A DNA stretch of 64,000 nucleotides from Vallitalea guaymasensis (GCF_018141425.1 NZ_CP058561.1:3782001-3846000); one strand, 5' to 3'; counted from the first letter of the stretch, positions 46,049-56,295 are shown. Notes: generated by a model from the sequence alone, not told the origin. Numbers and translations are program-made.

Positions 46049-47519
46049 TTGACTTCATCCTCTTTTTTTGGAGTTTTTTAATCCTGTAATTCACTAAATT
46101 CTTTGCACCATTATCTATATTCCACCAAGGTGTCCTTATTGCGGTATCTTGAATATCCAGTTTATTCAAGTCAGTATAGAATGTCATATAATCCACACCG
46201 AAACTTTTAAGATTCATCAGATGAATAGCTATACTCATAACTCCAAATATATATCCATACAGACCAAAAAAGGAGCAGAATAAGAGTAAATAGAACTTAA
46301 TGAATATAACTGATTCCAGAATGAATGGTAGAGCAAGACTTGTTATACCTGTAAGCGCTGTAATAATTACAATAGGTGCACTTATAAGTCTTGCACTAAC
46401 AGCCGCTTCACCAAGTACCAAAGCACCAACAATACTTATTGTTTGTCCTATATTTTGAGGAAGTCTTGAACCAGCTTCTCTAAGTATTTCAAAAGTAATG
46501 AGCATTAATATCAATTCAATTATTGAAGGAAAAGGGACACCTTCCCGGCTGCTGACAATACTGACCATAATTTCCTGAGGTATCATTTGATGATGGTAAG
46601 TTATTAATGCAATATATAAAGCAGGAATACTAGTAGATAAAATAAAACAAAATATCCTTAGTACACGGTTGAAAGAAGCAATGAAATAATGACTATAGTA
46701 ATCCTCATTAACTTCAAATTGTTCTATGAATAGGTGAGGAATAGTTAAAACACTAGGGGAACCATCAGTGAATATTGCTATTTTACCCTCTAATAATTTT
46801 GCAGCTATGACATCTGGTCTTTCTGAATTACCAATAGTATTAAAAAAACTTATGGACCTGTCTTGAATGTACTCACATACATATTCGGATTCTAGGATTA
46901 TGTCTACGTCAATATTATTAAGACGTTTTTTCACTTCTTTCAATATTTGCCTAGAGACGATATCATCCATATAAGAAATACATATTCTCGTTTTTGTGAC
47001 ATTACCCAAAACCATTATTTCAAACTTAAGATTAGGATTTCTGATTTTTTTTCTTACTAAGGAGGTGTTGGTCAATAATGATTCAGTAAAACCTTCTTTT
47101 GGTCCTTTTGTAACTCTTTCTGCATCAGGTTCTGTAACATCTCTTTTTTCAAAGCCTTTACTATTAATGAGTATAGCTTTATCACAAGTATCTACTAATA
47201 ATAGGGAGTATCCAAAACTAATATTAGAGACTATATCATCGACATTGGAAATTGTAACTAGATCTATAGTAGTCAGCACTTTTTTTGATACGAATTCTAT
47301 TAATTTATCACCAGCAATATTTTTAGGATATTTTGATACTAATAATTGCTTAACAACATTTATTGTCAATTCTTCATTATCAACCATGCCATTAATAGAA
47401 ATCAGACAATATCTTATAGGAGAATATTTTGCTTCTAATTCTCTGTATTGAACAAATTTATCATTATTATATATTTTTTTTAGTTTTGATATATTCTCAT
47501 TTATATTATGGGATAGCAT
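46035..47519 (-). CDS. gerAA: GerAA-type germinant receptor A subunit
   Basis: A 494-residue protein with a soluble N-terminal half and about five or six membrane helices in the C-terminal half (ILSTSIPALYIALITYHHQMIPQE and GQTISIVGALVLGEAAVSA are typical of the GerA family). The conserved EVPFP-like site reads GVPFPSIIELILML. It is the first gene of the cluster and, with B and C, forms the nutrient receptor of the spore. The start at 47519 (MLSHNINEN) is preferred because GTAGGTTTGATT lies just upstream; an in-frame extension to 47606 adds hydrophobic residues without RBS. Confidence 0.9.
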   Translation of the reverse strand: MLSHNINENISKLKKIYNNDKFVQYRELEAKYSPIRYCLISINGMVDNEELTINVVKQLLVSKYPKNIAGDKLIEFVSKKVLTTIDLVTISNVDDIVSNISFGYSLLLVDTCDKAILINSKGFEKRDVTEPDAERVTKGPKEGFTESLLTNTSLVRKKIRNPNLKFEIMVLGNVTKTRICISYMDDIVSRQILKEVKKRLNNIDVDIILESEYVCEYIQDRSISFFNTIGNSERPDVIAAKLLEGKIAIFTDGSPSVLTIPHLFIEQFEVNEDYYSHYFIASFNRVLRIFCFILSTSIPALYIALITYHHQMIPQEIMVSIVSSREGVPFPSIIELILMLITFEILREAGSRLPQNIGQTISIVGALVLGEAAVSARLISAPIVIITALTGITSLALPFILESVIFIKFYLLLFCSFFGLYGYIFGVMSIAIHLMNLKSFGVDYMTFYTDLNKLDIQDTAIRTPWWNIDNGAKNLVNYRIKKLQKKRMKSNERN

Positions 47520-47688
47520 ATTAATCAAACCTACTTTTCTAGAATGATGGTATAAAATTAGTAAAATTATAATATTATAATTTATCCTTGATATTATCAT
47601 TACCAATGATTGGACTTATATACTAAAAAATGATGATAGGATTGAAATGCCCATAGACAGTGACATGCAAACGATTAAAAAGCAAAAA

Positions 47689-47741
47689 TGAATGTTATGA
47701 TAAAAAGTGAATGTTTACAAAAAAAAGACCTATGATACAAT
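47689..47741 (+). promoter_or_regulatory. Promoter with AraC-type direct repeats upstream of second sugar ABC operon
   Basis: TTTACA (47714-47719), a 16-base spacer and TACAAT (47736-47741) form a promoter. The octamer TGAATGTT occurs at 47689-47696 and 47708-47715, 19 bases apart and overlapping the -35 box. Tandem direct repeats at this place are the usual AraC-activator site, and an AraC regulator closes the operon. The rest of 47520-47833 shows no gene. Confidence 0.6.
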
Positions 47742-47833
47742 CTGATTATACAAAATCACCAAAACATATGTTGGAAAAAATATGGACTAACAGATTTTGT
47801 ACAACAAAATTATATTATAGGAGGAGATAATAG

Positions 47834-49273
47834 GTGAAGATTAAGAAACTTTCTGCTTTATTGATTTGTTTGCTAGTATTGACCAGTATAACGGGGTGTG
47901 GAAAAGATAAAGAATCTATGGGTAATGATGCTAATATACGTAATGATGTAAATGATATTGATGCTGAAGAAGTAGATAATACAGAACCAGTAAAAATATT
48001 GTCAGCTATTACAGGTGGAAAAGATCCGGACGAGCATGTATTGTGGCAAAAAGAGATAGAACGTGTATTAGGTATAAAAGTTGATATTACCAAGATTGCT
48101 AATGAGTATGTAACAAAACTAACAGCTACGTTGGCATCTGGTGACGATATGGACATAGTTTATATGAATAGCGGGCAATTTGAAAAATTATTCAAAACAG
48201 GGTTATTTGAACCTTTGACCAAATATATTGAGAACTCTCCTATACTTTCAGACCCTGACGTGGTTGATCCCAAAGAATGGGAACGAATAAGGCGGGAAGA
48301 TGGAGAGATATATGCAGTATTCAACAAATATGAAGGTGGAAGAATGCCTTTGATAAGAAGGGATTGGCTTGAGAAACTTGGATTGGAAGAGCCTAGTACA
48401 TTAGATGAGTACTATGAGGTATTCAAGGCTTTCACGCATAATGATCCTGATGGTAATAATAAAGATGATACATATGGACTTACATTAAAAGCTATCTATG
48501 ATATTCAGCCATTCATGAGTGCATATGGGTTGTTTGATGGCGAGGCTCAAGATGAAAATGGAAAGTGGTATATTCCATGGGCAACTGAAGAAGCTGTTCC
48601 AGTCTATGATTGGCTTGCAAAGTTATATGAAGAAGGATTGCTTGATCCTAATTTTGCAACTAATACAAGTTCAGCTTGTCGTGAAATGATACTTAGCAAT
48701 AGAGCAGGAATGTTCGTATATTGGGATAATTGGGTTGGATTGTTTAACTCAAAGGTTAGAAGTAAAGAGCCTGATAATCCTTTTGAGATAAAAGGATTAC
48801 CACCGATTCTTGATGAAAATGGTAATGGTGTGCTGACAAGCGGTCAAGATGGTCTATGGGTCATGTTGAAGACCAGTAAAAATAAAGACCAAGCTTTTAG
48901 ATTTTTGGAATCCGCATTCTACACAAGAGAAGGAATAATAATTAATACGTTAGGTATTGAAGGACATGATTATAACATAGAAAATGGTAAATATGTATTG
49001 ACAGAAACTGGTGAACAACACGCAATGGATCATGGTATTGTTGTTCCTAAAACATTGAATTATGAATCACCAATGCCTCAACCACTTAATTATGAAGAAG
49101 CAAGAGATATTGTCATCAAATATGGTAAGAGTGAAATCCTAAGAGATACTACCAAAGATGCAAAAGAAATCATTAAAAAACATGCAATACAAGCAATATT
49201 AGGTGTAGTTAATGGAGAAAAAGCCGTAGAAGATATGCAGAAAGAATTGAAAGCCAAGAAGTTTATTGACTAA
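47834..49273 (+). CDS. Sugar-type ABC transporter binding lipoprotein
   Basis: A 479-residue extracellular solute-binding protein of family 1. The signal peptide ends in the lipobox SITGC, with Cys22 as the lipid anchor; a linker rich in Asp and Asn follows. The signature STLDEYYEVFKAFTHNDPDGNNKDDTYG, in short LDEYYE...DPDGNNKxDT, matches the truncated binding protein at the start of the window. The GTG start at 47834 is preceded by GGAGGAG. It would deliver ligand to the permeases encoded next. The ligand is unknown; the enzymes downstream suggest a phosphorylated or phosphodiester-linked compound. Confidence 0.92.
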   Translation: MKIKKLSALLICLLVLTSITGCGKDKESMGNDANIRNDVNDIDAEEVDNTEPVKILSAITGGKDPDEHVLWQKEIERVLGIKVDITKIANEYVTKLTATLASGDDMDIVYMNSGQFEKLFKTGLFEPLTKYIENSPILSDPDVVDPKEWERIRREDGEIYAVFNKYEGGRMPLIRRDWLEKLGLEEPSTLDEYYEVFKAFTHNDPDGNNKDDTYGLTLKAIYDIQPFMSAYGLFDGEAQDENGKWYIPWATEEAVPVYDWLAKLYEEGLLDPNFATNTSSACREMILSNRAGMFVYWDNWVGLFNSKVRSKEPDNPFEIKGLPPILDENGNGVLTSGQDGLWVMLKTSKNKDQAFRFLESAFYTREGIIINTLGIEGHDYNIENGKYVLTETGEQHAMDHGIVVPKTLNYESPMPQPLNYEEARDIVIKYGKSEILRDTTKDAKEIIKKHAIQAILGVVNGEKAVEDMQKELKAKKFID

Positions 49274-49297
49274 TTTTTCAAGACAGTGGGGGTTAAG

Positions 49298-50215
49298 ATG
49301 AGTTCTATCACATTAAAAAAGAAGAGCAGCAAAGACTTGTTAAAGTTGTTATCAAAGAATAAAGGTATATATATATTAATTCTACCCGCGTTAATCTATT
49401 TTGCTGTATTTAGTTATTTTCCAATAGTTAATGGGTTCATGATGAGCCTGCAACACTACAGTATAGGTGGTGAACATACATTTGCAGGGCTTGTACATTA
49501 TAGAGAAATATTGACGGATATTGATTTTTGGCGTGCGTTCAGGAATACTTTACAAATTGGAGGTGGTAATTTAATTGTTGGCTTCATCATGCAGGTTTTA
49601 CTTGCATTATTACTTAATGAAATTACTCACAAGAAATTCAAGAAGTTGACTCAAACAATTATCTATACACCTAATCTATTTTCTTGGGTTGCAATTGGAG
49701 GTATATGGATCAGTTTGTTGGCACCTGATACAGGGATGGTTAATGAAATCATTAAATGGTTTGGAATGGAACCTATTAATTTTATGACTAATGTAAAGAT
49801 AATTCAACCTGTATTCATCTTTCTTAACACATGGAAATCTGCTGGTTATGGTTGTATCATATTTTTAGCTGCAATAACAGGGATTGATAAAAATCTATAT
49901 GAAGCTGCAGCAATTGATGGCGCAAGCAGGTTCAAACAAACATTATATATTACTATACCAGGTTTATACAGTACCATGAAAGTTGTTTTCATGCTTAACT
50001 TGATCAGTGTACTACGGATGTTTAGTCAATCCTATGTATTAACGAATTATGCTGTCATAGATAAAACTCAGGTGGCAATGACTTATACATATAGTATGGG
50101 AATTGAGAATTTTAGAATGGATTATGGTTCTGCCATAGCCTTTATAATGTTATTGTTCACTAGTGTGTTTGTTCTTATATATCAAATGTTCGTACGGAAG
50201 AAGGAGGTTGACTAA
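49298..50215 (+). CDS. Sugar-type ABC permease (first subunit)
   Basis: A 305-residue permease with about six helices and the EAA loop YEAAAIDGASRFKQTLYITIPG. The start at 49298 has GTGGGGG upstream; an in-frame GTG at 49286 coincides with that RBS. It forms a heterodimer with the next permease. The stop is followed directly by the next ATG. Confidence 0.92.
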   Translation: MSSITLKKKSSKDLLKLLSKNKGIYILILPALIYFAVFSYFPIVNGFMMSLQHYSIGGEHTFAGLVHYREILTDIDFWRAFRNTLQIGGGNLIVGFIMQVLLALLLNEITHKKFKKLTQTIIYTPNLFSWVAIGGIWISLLAPDTGMVNEIIKWFGMEPINFMTNVKIIQPVFIFLNTWKSAGYGCIIFLAAITGIDKNLYEAAAIDGASRFKQTLYITIPGLYSTMKVVFMLNLISVLRMFSQSYVLTNYAVIDKTQVAMTYTYSMGIENFRMDYGSAIAFIMLLFTSVFVLIYQMFVRKKEVD

Positions 50216-51079
50216 ATGCTTCATAACAATAAAAAAAGTATATCTAGCAGTATCTTTCGAATACTAAATATCTTATTTATGATAATCCTTATTTTGATTA
50301 CAGTGCTTCCTATATTAAACACATTTACGCTTTCTTTTTCAACAGATATTGATTCTATGGTACCTGGTGTGAAAATATGGCCTAGTAAATTCAGTACAGA
50401 AGGATACAACACGTTGTTTCAGCAAGTGAAGATATTGCGTCCCTTTCTCAATAATATTATTGTTACAGTGTGTGGAACAATATTGCATGTTGGTCTATGT
50501 GCTTTAACAGGTTATGCACTTTCCAAAAATATGGCAGGGAAAAAAATTATTATGGGATTTATATTAATCACTATGATGATACCACTTCAGAACATAATGA
50601 TACCTCTATACATACTGTATAAGAATCTGCATCTCATAGATAAATTAATCGCTATCATAATATCGGGAATTGTTTCAGGATATTCTATTGTTTTGTTGAA
50701 GAACTTCTTTGAAAGTATACCAGAGTCAATTGGTGAAGCGGCATATATAGATGGTGCTAGCCAACTTAAGATGTTTATTAGAATATATTTACCATTAGCA
50801 AAGCCTGGTATTGCAACAGTGGCATTATTTCAATTTGTTGGGAGATGGAATCACTTCATGGAAGCAGTTTTATTCATTAATGATCCTAAGAAATATACAT
50901 TGCAGATTGCCTTAAAAGGACTGGTTATTGATTCAGATGCATCATCGTCAGCTACAATCATTACTAAAAACACACAGATGGCTGGAGTCATGATAGCTAT
51001 TATTCCGTTATTGATTTTATATCCTTTTCTTCAAAAATACTTTATTTCAGGACTTATGGTAGGTTCAACGAAAGGTTAG
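50216..51079 (+). CDS. Sugar-type ABC permease (second subunit)
   Basis: A 287-residue CUT1-type permease, with EAA loop GEAAYIDGASQLKMFIRIYLPL and the C-terminus FISGLMVGSTKG similar to its paralogue at 2146. GGAGG lies within the end of the preceding gene. No ATPase gene is present in the operon, so a shared ATPase is expected. Confidence 0.92.
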   Translation: MLHNNKKSISSSIFRILNILFMIILILITVLPILNTFTLSFSTDIDSMVPGVKIWPSKFSTEGYNTLFQQVKILRPFLNNIIVTVCGTILHVGLCALTGYALSKNMAGKKIIMGFILITMMIPLQNIMIPLYILYKNLHLIDKLIAIIISGIVSGYSIVLLKNFFESIPESIGEAAYIDGASQLKMFIRIYLPLAKPGIATVALFQFVGRWNHFMEAVLFINDPKKYTLQIALKGLVIDSDASSSATIITKNTQMAGVMIAIIPLLILYPFLQKYFISGLMVGSTKG

Positions 51080-51117
51080 AACTATGAAGGTTTATTAAAA
51101 AATAGGAGATGGTAAAT

Positions 51118-52485
51118 GTGTTAAAAGATATGATTAAGAAAGTTTCAGGGTTGTTTATATGCATGATTATAGTATTTTCAATGACAAGTATATATACTTT
51201 GGCTGAGTCAAATGATGATAATAGAATTACTATATTGACTTACAACATTGCAGGATTACCGGCATTATTATCCAGTGCGGATCCTGAAAAGAATACCAAG
51301 AGAATAGGGGAGCTCATCAATAATTTTGATATTGTAGCTGTACAGGAAGATTTTGCATACCATGATGATCTATTATCCAAATCACAGTTTCCTTATGTAA
51401 CAGACCACCCAGGAAATGTTCCTTTTGGAAGTGGATTGAATGTACTTTCCAATTATCCTATCAAAGAGTCAATAAATATTCCATGGGATATGACACATGG
51501 AAATATAACTTGTCCACCACCTGGATATCATGGTGCTGATGAAATGACTCCAAAAGGTTTTTCATATCAGAGAATAGAGCTTGAGCCAGGAGTGATTGTT
51601 GACCTCTATAATCTTCATGCAGATGCTGGAGGAGATGAAGGGTCAAGAGAAGCAAGACATGATAATTTTATTCAGTTGGCAGAATATATCAATAATCATT
51701 CTAGTGGAAATGCAATTATTCTACTTGGTGATACCAATGCATTCTATACAAGAGAATGTGATAATCTATATGAAAATCTGACTACAGAGTGTGGATTGAC
51801 AGATCCTTGGATAGAATTTGTTCGTAATGGAGAAGTTCCTGAATTTCGAGATTATCATGATACCATGGAAGATCTCAATGAGGACTTGAGTGGTCCTAAC
51901 TATGAAACAATAGATAAGATAATGTATAGAAGCAGTGATATTGTTACATTTGATTTTGTTGACTATAAGATTGAAGAAGAAATGTTCATTGATGAGAACG
52001 GAGATAGATTGTCAGATCATTATGCAACCAGTATTACAATAGATTATAGTCTATCGGATAATATCAAGTTAAGTAGTACTTTTGGAGGAACAGCTGGTGA
52101 CCCATTCAATTTTATAGAGTATATGCCTGCTAAACCATCAAAAGTAAGTATAAGAACAGGCGACAGGGTTGACTCAGTTGAAATTCAATATGGAGATATA
52201 AGTGCTCAAGCTGGTGGAAATGGTGGAGATTATGATGAGATCATTTTAGATGAGGATGAATACATTGTAAAAGTAAAGATATGTAAGGATAAAAGATGGT
52301 ATTGGAAGCAGAAACAAATATATTACATAAAAATTGAAACCAATAAGGGTAAAGTTTTATCTGGTGGTACAAAGTCTGACGAAGAGATGACAATAGAAGC
52401 ACCAGAAGGCTGGCAAATAGCTGGATTTTATGGAAAGGCTAATGCAGAGATTTGTCAGTTAGGTGGGATTTTCATACCACAATAA
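51118..52485 (+). CDS. Secreted endonuclease/exonuclease/phosphatase-family enzyme with jacalin-like domain
   Basis: A 455-residue exported protein. An N-terminal signal peptide (LFICMIIVFSMTSIYTLAES) is followed by an endonuclease/exonuclease/phosphatase domain with the catalytic elements TYNIAGLP, AVQED, LGDTNAF and LSDHYATS. The last 130 residues (from about STFGGTAGD) look like a jacalin-type beta-prism lectin, with GGNGGDYDEI and GWQIAGFYGKA features. The family includes sphingomyelinases, phosphoinositide phosphatases and DNases, and the lectin suggests binding of a sugar-bearing substrate. The GTG start at 51118 is spaced well from AGGAGA; ATG 51109 overlaps it. It lies in the operon with a transporter, so its product may be the imported ligand. 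Confidence 0.85.
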   Translation: MLKDMIKKVSGLFICMIIVFSMTSIYTLAESNDDNRITILTYNIAGLPALLSSADPEKNTKRIGELINNFDIVAVQEDFAYHDDLLSKSQFPYVTDHPGNVPFGSGLNVLSNYPIKESINIPWDMTHGNITCPPPGYHGADEMTPKGFSYQRIELEPGVIVDLYNLHADAGGDEGSREARHDNFIQLAEYINNHSSGNAIILLGDTNAFYTRECDNLYENLTTECGLTDPWIEFVRNGEVPEFRDYHDTMEDLNEDLSGPNYETIDKIMYRSSDIVTFDFVDYKIEEEMFIDENGDRLSDHYATSITIDYSLSDNIKLSSTFGGTAGDPFNFIEYMPAKPSKVSIRTGDRVDSVEIQYGDISAQAGGNGGDYDEIILDEDEYIVKVKICKDKRWYWKQKQIYYIKIETNKGKVLSGGTKSDEEMTIEAPEGWQIAGFYGKANAEICQLGGIFIPQ

Positions 52486-52516
52486 TACAGTGGATGACTA
52501 ACATGGAGGATAGAAA

Positions 52517-53800
52517 ATGAGTAACGAAGAGTTATTGTATATGCACTTGGAGTACATTGTAACAGAAGAACAGGAAGGCACTTTTATTCAAGTGCCTTTT
52601 CAGGTTCCAGTAAATACACAACAAATAATCATAAGATACAAAGTTGATGATGCAAAACATAATGCAATTGATTTTGGGGTAGAAGATATAAATGGATATA
52701 GGGGATGGAGTAATTTATTGAAGAATAGGATTATTATCCAAGAAGACTATGCTACAGAAGGTTATCTATCAGGATTTATTGAGTCAGGAGAGTGGAAAAT
52801 CATTCTTGGTATTTTTAATATAAGAAAAAATTGCAAAGTCACCTTGAATATCAACATAAAGTTGGAGCAAAGTAAATGGTATAAAGGTGATTTGCATACC
52901 CATTCTATACATAGTGACGGCAGTTTTACTCTCAATGAGGTTATGGATTATGTTAAAGAAGAGGGCTTAGACTTTATAGCACTTACTGACCATAATACCT
53001 TTTCCCAGAATACAGATTATAAGCCATCTGATGATCTAGTTGTGATTCCAGGTGTTGAGTTAACTACTTATAAAGGGCACGCTAATTTTTTTGGTTGCAA
53101 GAAACCTTTTTCTCATTTTAGATATGAAAATATAGAGGATATAAGAAAATATATGGAAGAGGGCAAAGCTAATGATGCCATTATTTCTCTGAATCACCCT
53201 TTTCACAAAGATAAATGGAAATGGGGATTAGAGAATTTTGACTTTTCTTATGTTGAGATATGGAATTCATGGTTTTCCGAAGGGAATCAAAGGGCTATAG
53301 ATTGGTGGCATTCCATGTTATGTAAAGGTAAAAAGATTATAGCATTAGGAGGTAGTGACTTCCATAGGAAACAGCCTAAAAAATGGTATGGTGTACCTAC
53401 CACATGGGTGAATAGTTTATCATTTAATAAAAGGGGGATATTGAATGGTATTCGTCAGGGTAGGGTATGTGTATCAGCAGAACCAAAAGCTCCAATGGTT
53501 GATATAAGTATAGAAGATGTATTTATGGGAGAAACGTATATTGCCAATGATAGTGAAAATGTTGTTTTGACTTGCTATATTAAGCAGGTAAGACCTGCTC
53601 TATTGAAATTGTATTCATCAAGGGGATTGGTCATTGAGAAAAAGATAGAAGACAATGATAGAAAACTATTGTTTAATGTGAGTACAGATACCTTGTTTTA
53701 TAGGATTGAATTATGGAATGAATATCAGCAAGAACCGTTATGCATTAGTAATCCTATTTTTATTGACAATAAATGTGCTATCAAGGATAATAATAAATAG
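52517..53800 (+). CDS. CehA/McbA-type PHP-domain hydrolase
   Basis: A 427-residue cytoplasmic protein. The central PHP metal-dependent phosphoesterase domain shows GDLHTHSIHSDGS, ALTDHNTF, NHPFH and GGSDFH, which together supply the metal ligands. About 110 residues precede it as a small beta domain, and a C-terminal beta region follows. CehA-type members often stand next to ABC importers and act on phosphoester or ester bonds. An AGGA ribosome site precedes the ATG. No signal peptide is present, so it probably acts on the imported compound made by the secreted phosphodiesterase. Confidence 0.85.
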   Translation: MSNEELLYMHLEYIVTEEQEGTFIQVPFQVPVNTQQIIIRYKVDDAKHNAIDFGVEDINGYRGWSNLLKNRIIIQEDYATEGYLSGFIESGEWKIILGIFNIRKNCKVTLNINIKLEQSKWYKGDLHTHSIHSDGSFTLNEVMDYVKEEGLDFIALTDHNTFSQNTDYKPSDDLVVIPGVELTTYKGHANFFGCKKPFSHFRYENIEDIRKYMEEGKANDAIISLNHPFHKDKWKWGLENFDFSYVEIWNSWFSEGNQRAIDWWHSMLCKGKKIIALGGSDFHRKQPKKWYGVPTTWVNSLSFNKRGILNGIRQGRVCVSAEPKAPMVDISIEDVFMGETYIANDSENVVLTCYIKQVRPALLKLYSSRGLVIEKKIEDNDRKLLFNVSTDTLFYRIELWNEYQQEPLCISNPIFIDNKCAIKDNNK

Positions 53801-53899
53801 TATAGTGCTTAATATTAAAATACAAATAAATAATTAGTTGCATATAATTTGTAATTATACACATAAATAATTTGAATATTTATACTCTAGCAAATACTA

Positions 53900-56254
53900 A
53901 TGATAGGAGTGATTATTATACATTATAATAGATTAAGCTTCAAAAGAAACAGGGGAAAGTTGTTCAAGAAGATATTTATTACTTATATTATAATATTAAT
54001 TATTCCATTATTATTATTTGCTGTATTTTTTCAATTGAATGTTGTTAATTTTTTTAAAACTGAGAGTAACAATACAAATATGAACAATCTTAGTATACTT
54101 GAAAAAGATGTTGACAAGATTATAGAGAAACTGAAAAGCAATGTACTTCAGATAGCATTGAACAATGATGTCCAAGAATTATTTAAGTATAAGGATGTTA
54201 TGGAAAACAATGATTACTACTACATTGAAAAAGTTATTGATGTAGCGAATCTATTGAATTCTTATATTGTAGCAAATGATGATATACATACCATATACTT
54301 GTTTAATAATAAAACCAACAAAATAATTACTCCATGGGGAGAAATCTATAATAAAGAAAATTTTTATGATACTGAATGGACTAAAGCTTACAATATGAAT
54401 AAAGAACAGATAAAAATTCTACCTAAGCGAAAGATAGTTGAAGAAAATCTTGATTACTTTTATTATATAGACATAGATAGAGATATAGTAAGTACAGTTG
54501 TAACTATGATATATCCATTAGAATTATTGAATACCTTTGATTTTGAAGGTGCTCTTGTTATCAACATCAATAAAGAAGTATTTGATTTCTCTTCAATAAA
54601 CGAAAGTGATACTTATAACAATGATTTCTTTTATATTCTTAATTCTGATGGGACAATAATAGTCAATGGAATAAATCAAGGTCAACAGATATCTAGGTCA
54701 TTAATAAATAGTATCATTGAATCACAAGAAGCAAAAGGTTATCTTATAAAAGATATACACCATAAAAAATACTTGGTTTCATATTCCAAATCTAGGGATA
54801 CTGGATTGATCTATGTTAATGCAATATCTTTAAATTCTTTGTATAAACAAGTCAATTGTTTCAACATATGGTTGATTGTTCTATCAGTCATCATATTAAT
54901 TTTTGGAGTTGTATTCGCTTACTATATATCCAAAAAAATATATAATCCAATTAATGATATTCTAGAAAATCTAAAGTTCAAGATTGATAAAAATAAAGCT
55001 AAGAAAAATGAATTATATGTAATCTCTGATGTAGTCAGTAATATCCTAGAAGAAGACCAAAAATTGATAAATCTATTTGAAATGAATGAAAAGGCTATCC
55101 GCCAATCTTATATTATGCAGCTGGTTCGGGGTAATTGTGAAAAAATCAATGAGATATTTAATAGTGGAGTAAATATGTATTGTACTTTGGTTATATCAAT
55201 AGATAGATATAATAGTTTTTCAAAAAAATATTTATATAAGGAGCAATATTACTTCAAGACCTTATTATTAAAGACTGCTGAGCAGGTAACGGCAAATAAT
55301 AACGAGGGCATTATAGGGGCAGGCTCTTTATTAAATCAAGATAAAGTAGTTATTATACTAGGATTAACCCAGGAAGGGTTCGTTGATTCATTGAAGCATA
55401 TTACAGAGGAAATAATAAAACAAACTTCAATTATTGAGGATTTTACCATTTCAATAGGGGTAGGAAATATATATAAGAGAAAAGAAAGAATCAGGCTGTC
55501 ATATCTAGAAGCTATTGAAGCACTTAACTACAGAATAATTGCAGGTTACAACAGCATTATATATTATGAAGGATTAAAGGATAATGATAGAGCCGATTTT
55601 GATTTTGTAACAAGAGAAAAGCATATAATGAATTATTTGAAGAAAAACTCCTATGAAGATATTGAACTTAGTTTGATTGATATCATTAGTGAGATTAAGA
55701 ACAAGAAAAATGTTTCTTATGAAAGCATTGTTCCAATATTCTATTCCTTACTTAGCAGGACCATAGAATATCTTCTTGAAGCCAATATAAGTATTACAGA
55801 AGTATTTGAAGAATCATACAACATATTTAGAGAGCTATCTGAAAAAGATACAGTTGAAGACATTAGAGAGTTTTTATTATATATCTATAAGAATATAATC
55901 GAATATCAGGAGAATAACAGTGTGAAGGATAGTAAAAACATTAAACAGGTAGTAGAGCTCATTAGTGATAATTACTCTGACAGCAACTTGGATTTGAATT
56001 GGTTAGTTGATAAATTGGACATTAGTTATTCACATCTTAGAAAGATAATAAAAGAGAATCTAGGTATAACTTTTATAAATTATCTAAATAATATTCGTAT
56101 TACCAAAGCCAAAGAATTATTGATAGAAACAGATGATACTGTCAAGGATATTGCTATAGAAGTAGGGTATAATAATACTCAAAGCTTTACAAGATATTTT
56201 AAAAAGTATGAAGGGATAACTCCTGGAGAATATAGAGATATAAGGGAAGGATAA
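53900..56254 (+). CDS. Membrane-bound AraC-family regulator of the second ABC operon
   Basis: A 784-residue sensor-regulator with a transmembrane helix near residues 27-48, an extracellular sensing part of about 250 residues, a second helix near residue 320 (IWLIVLSVIILIFGVVFAYYI) and a C-terminal AraC domain (LDLNWLVDKLDISYSHLRKII and the part ending SFTRYFKKYEGITPGEY). It has the same architecture as the regulator at 7054. ATG 53900 has no good RBS (AGGAGTG lies within it), so the true start may be a rare codon just downstream or TTG 53960 after AGGGG. It probably activates the operon at 47834 through the direct repeats at 47689-47715. Confidence 0.85.
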   Translation: MIGVIIIHYNRLSFKRNRGKLFKKIFITYIIILIIPLLLFAVFFQLNVVNFFKTESNNTNMNNLSILEKDVDKIIEKLKSNVLQIALNNDVQELFKYKDVMENNDYYYIEKVIDVANLLNSYIVANDDIHTIYLFNNKTNKIITPWGEIYNKENFYDTEWTKAYNMNKEQIKILPKRKIVEENLDYFYYIDIDRDIVSTVVTMIYPLELLNTFDFEGALVININKEVFDFSSINESDTYNNDFFYILNSDGTIIVNGINQGQQISRSLINSIIESQEAKGYLIKDIHHKKYLVSYSKSRDTGLIYVNAISLNSLYKQVNCFNIWLIVLSVIILIFGVVFAYYISKKIYNPINDILENLKFKIDKNKAKKNELYVISDVVSNILEEDQKLINLFEMNEKAIRQSYIMQLVRGNCEKINEIFNSGVNMYCTLVISIDRYNSFSKKYLYKEQYYFKTLLLKTAEQVTANNNEGIIGAGSLLNQDKVVIILGLTQEGFVDSLKHITEEIIKQTSIIEDFTISIGVGNIYKRKERIRLSYLEAIEALNYRIIAGYNSIIYYEGLKDNDRADFDFVTREKHIMNYLKKNSYEDIELSLIDIISEIKNKKNVSYESIVPIFYSLLSRTIEYLLEANISITEVFEESYNIFRELSEKDTVEDIREFLLYIYKNIIEYQENNSVKDSKNIKQVVELISDNYSDSNLDLNWLVDKLDISYSHLRKIIKENLGITFINYLNNIRITKAKELLIETDDTVKDIAIEVGYNNTQSFTRYFKKYEGITPGEYRDIREG

Positions 56255-56295
56255 ATAAAATAAAAATGTCTTTTTATGTAATTATAACTTTTACT

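Noticed and set aside
46996-47451. Open frame of 151 codons on the plus strand inside the GerAA gene
   Set aside because: It is antisense to a clearly conserved gene, has no family resemblance and shows low-complexity Ser/Thr-rich translation typical of shadow frames.
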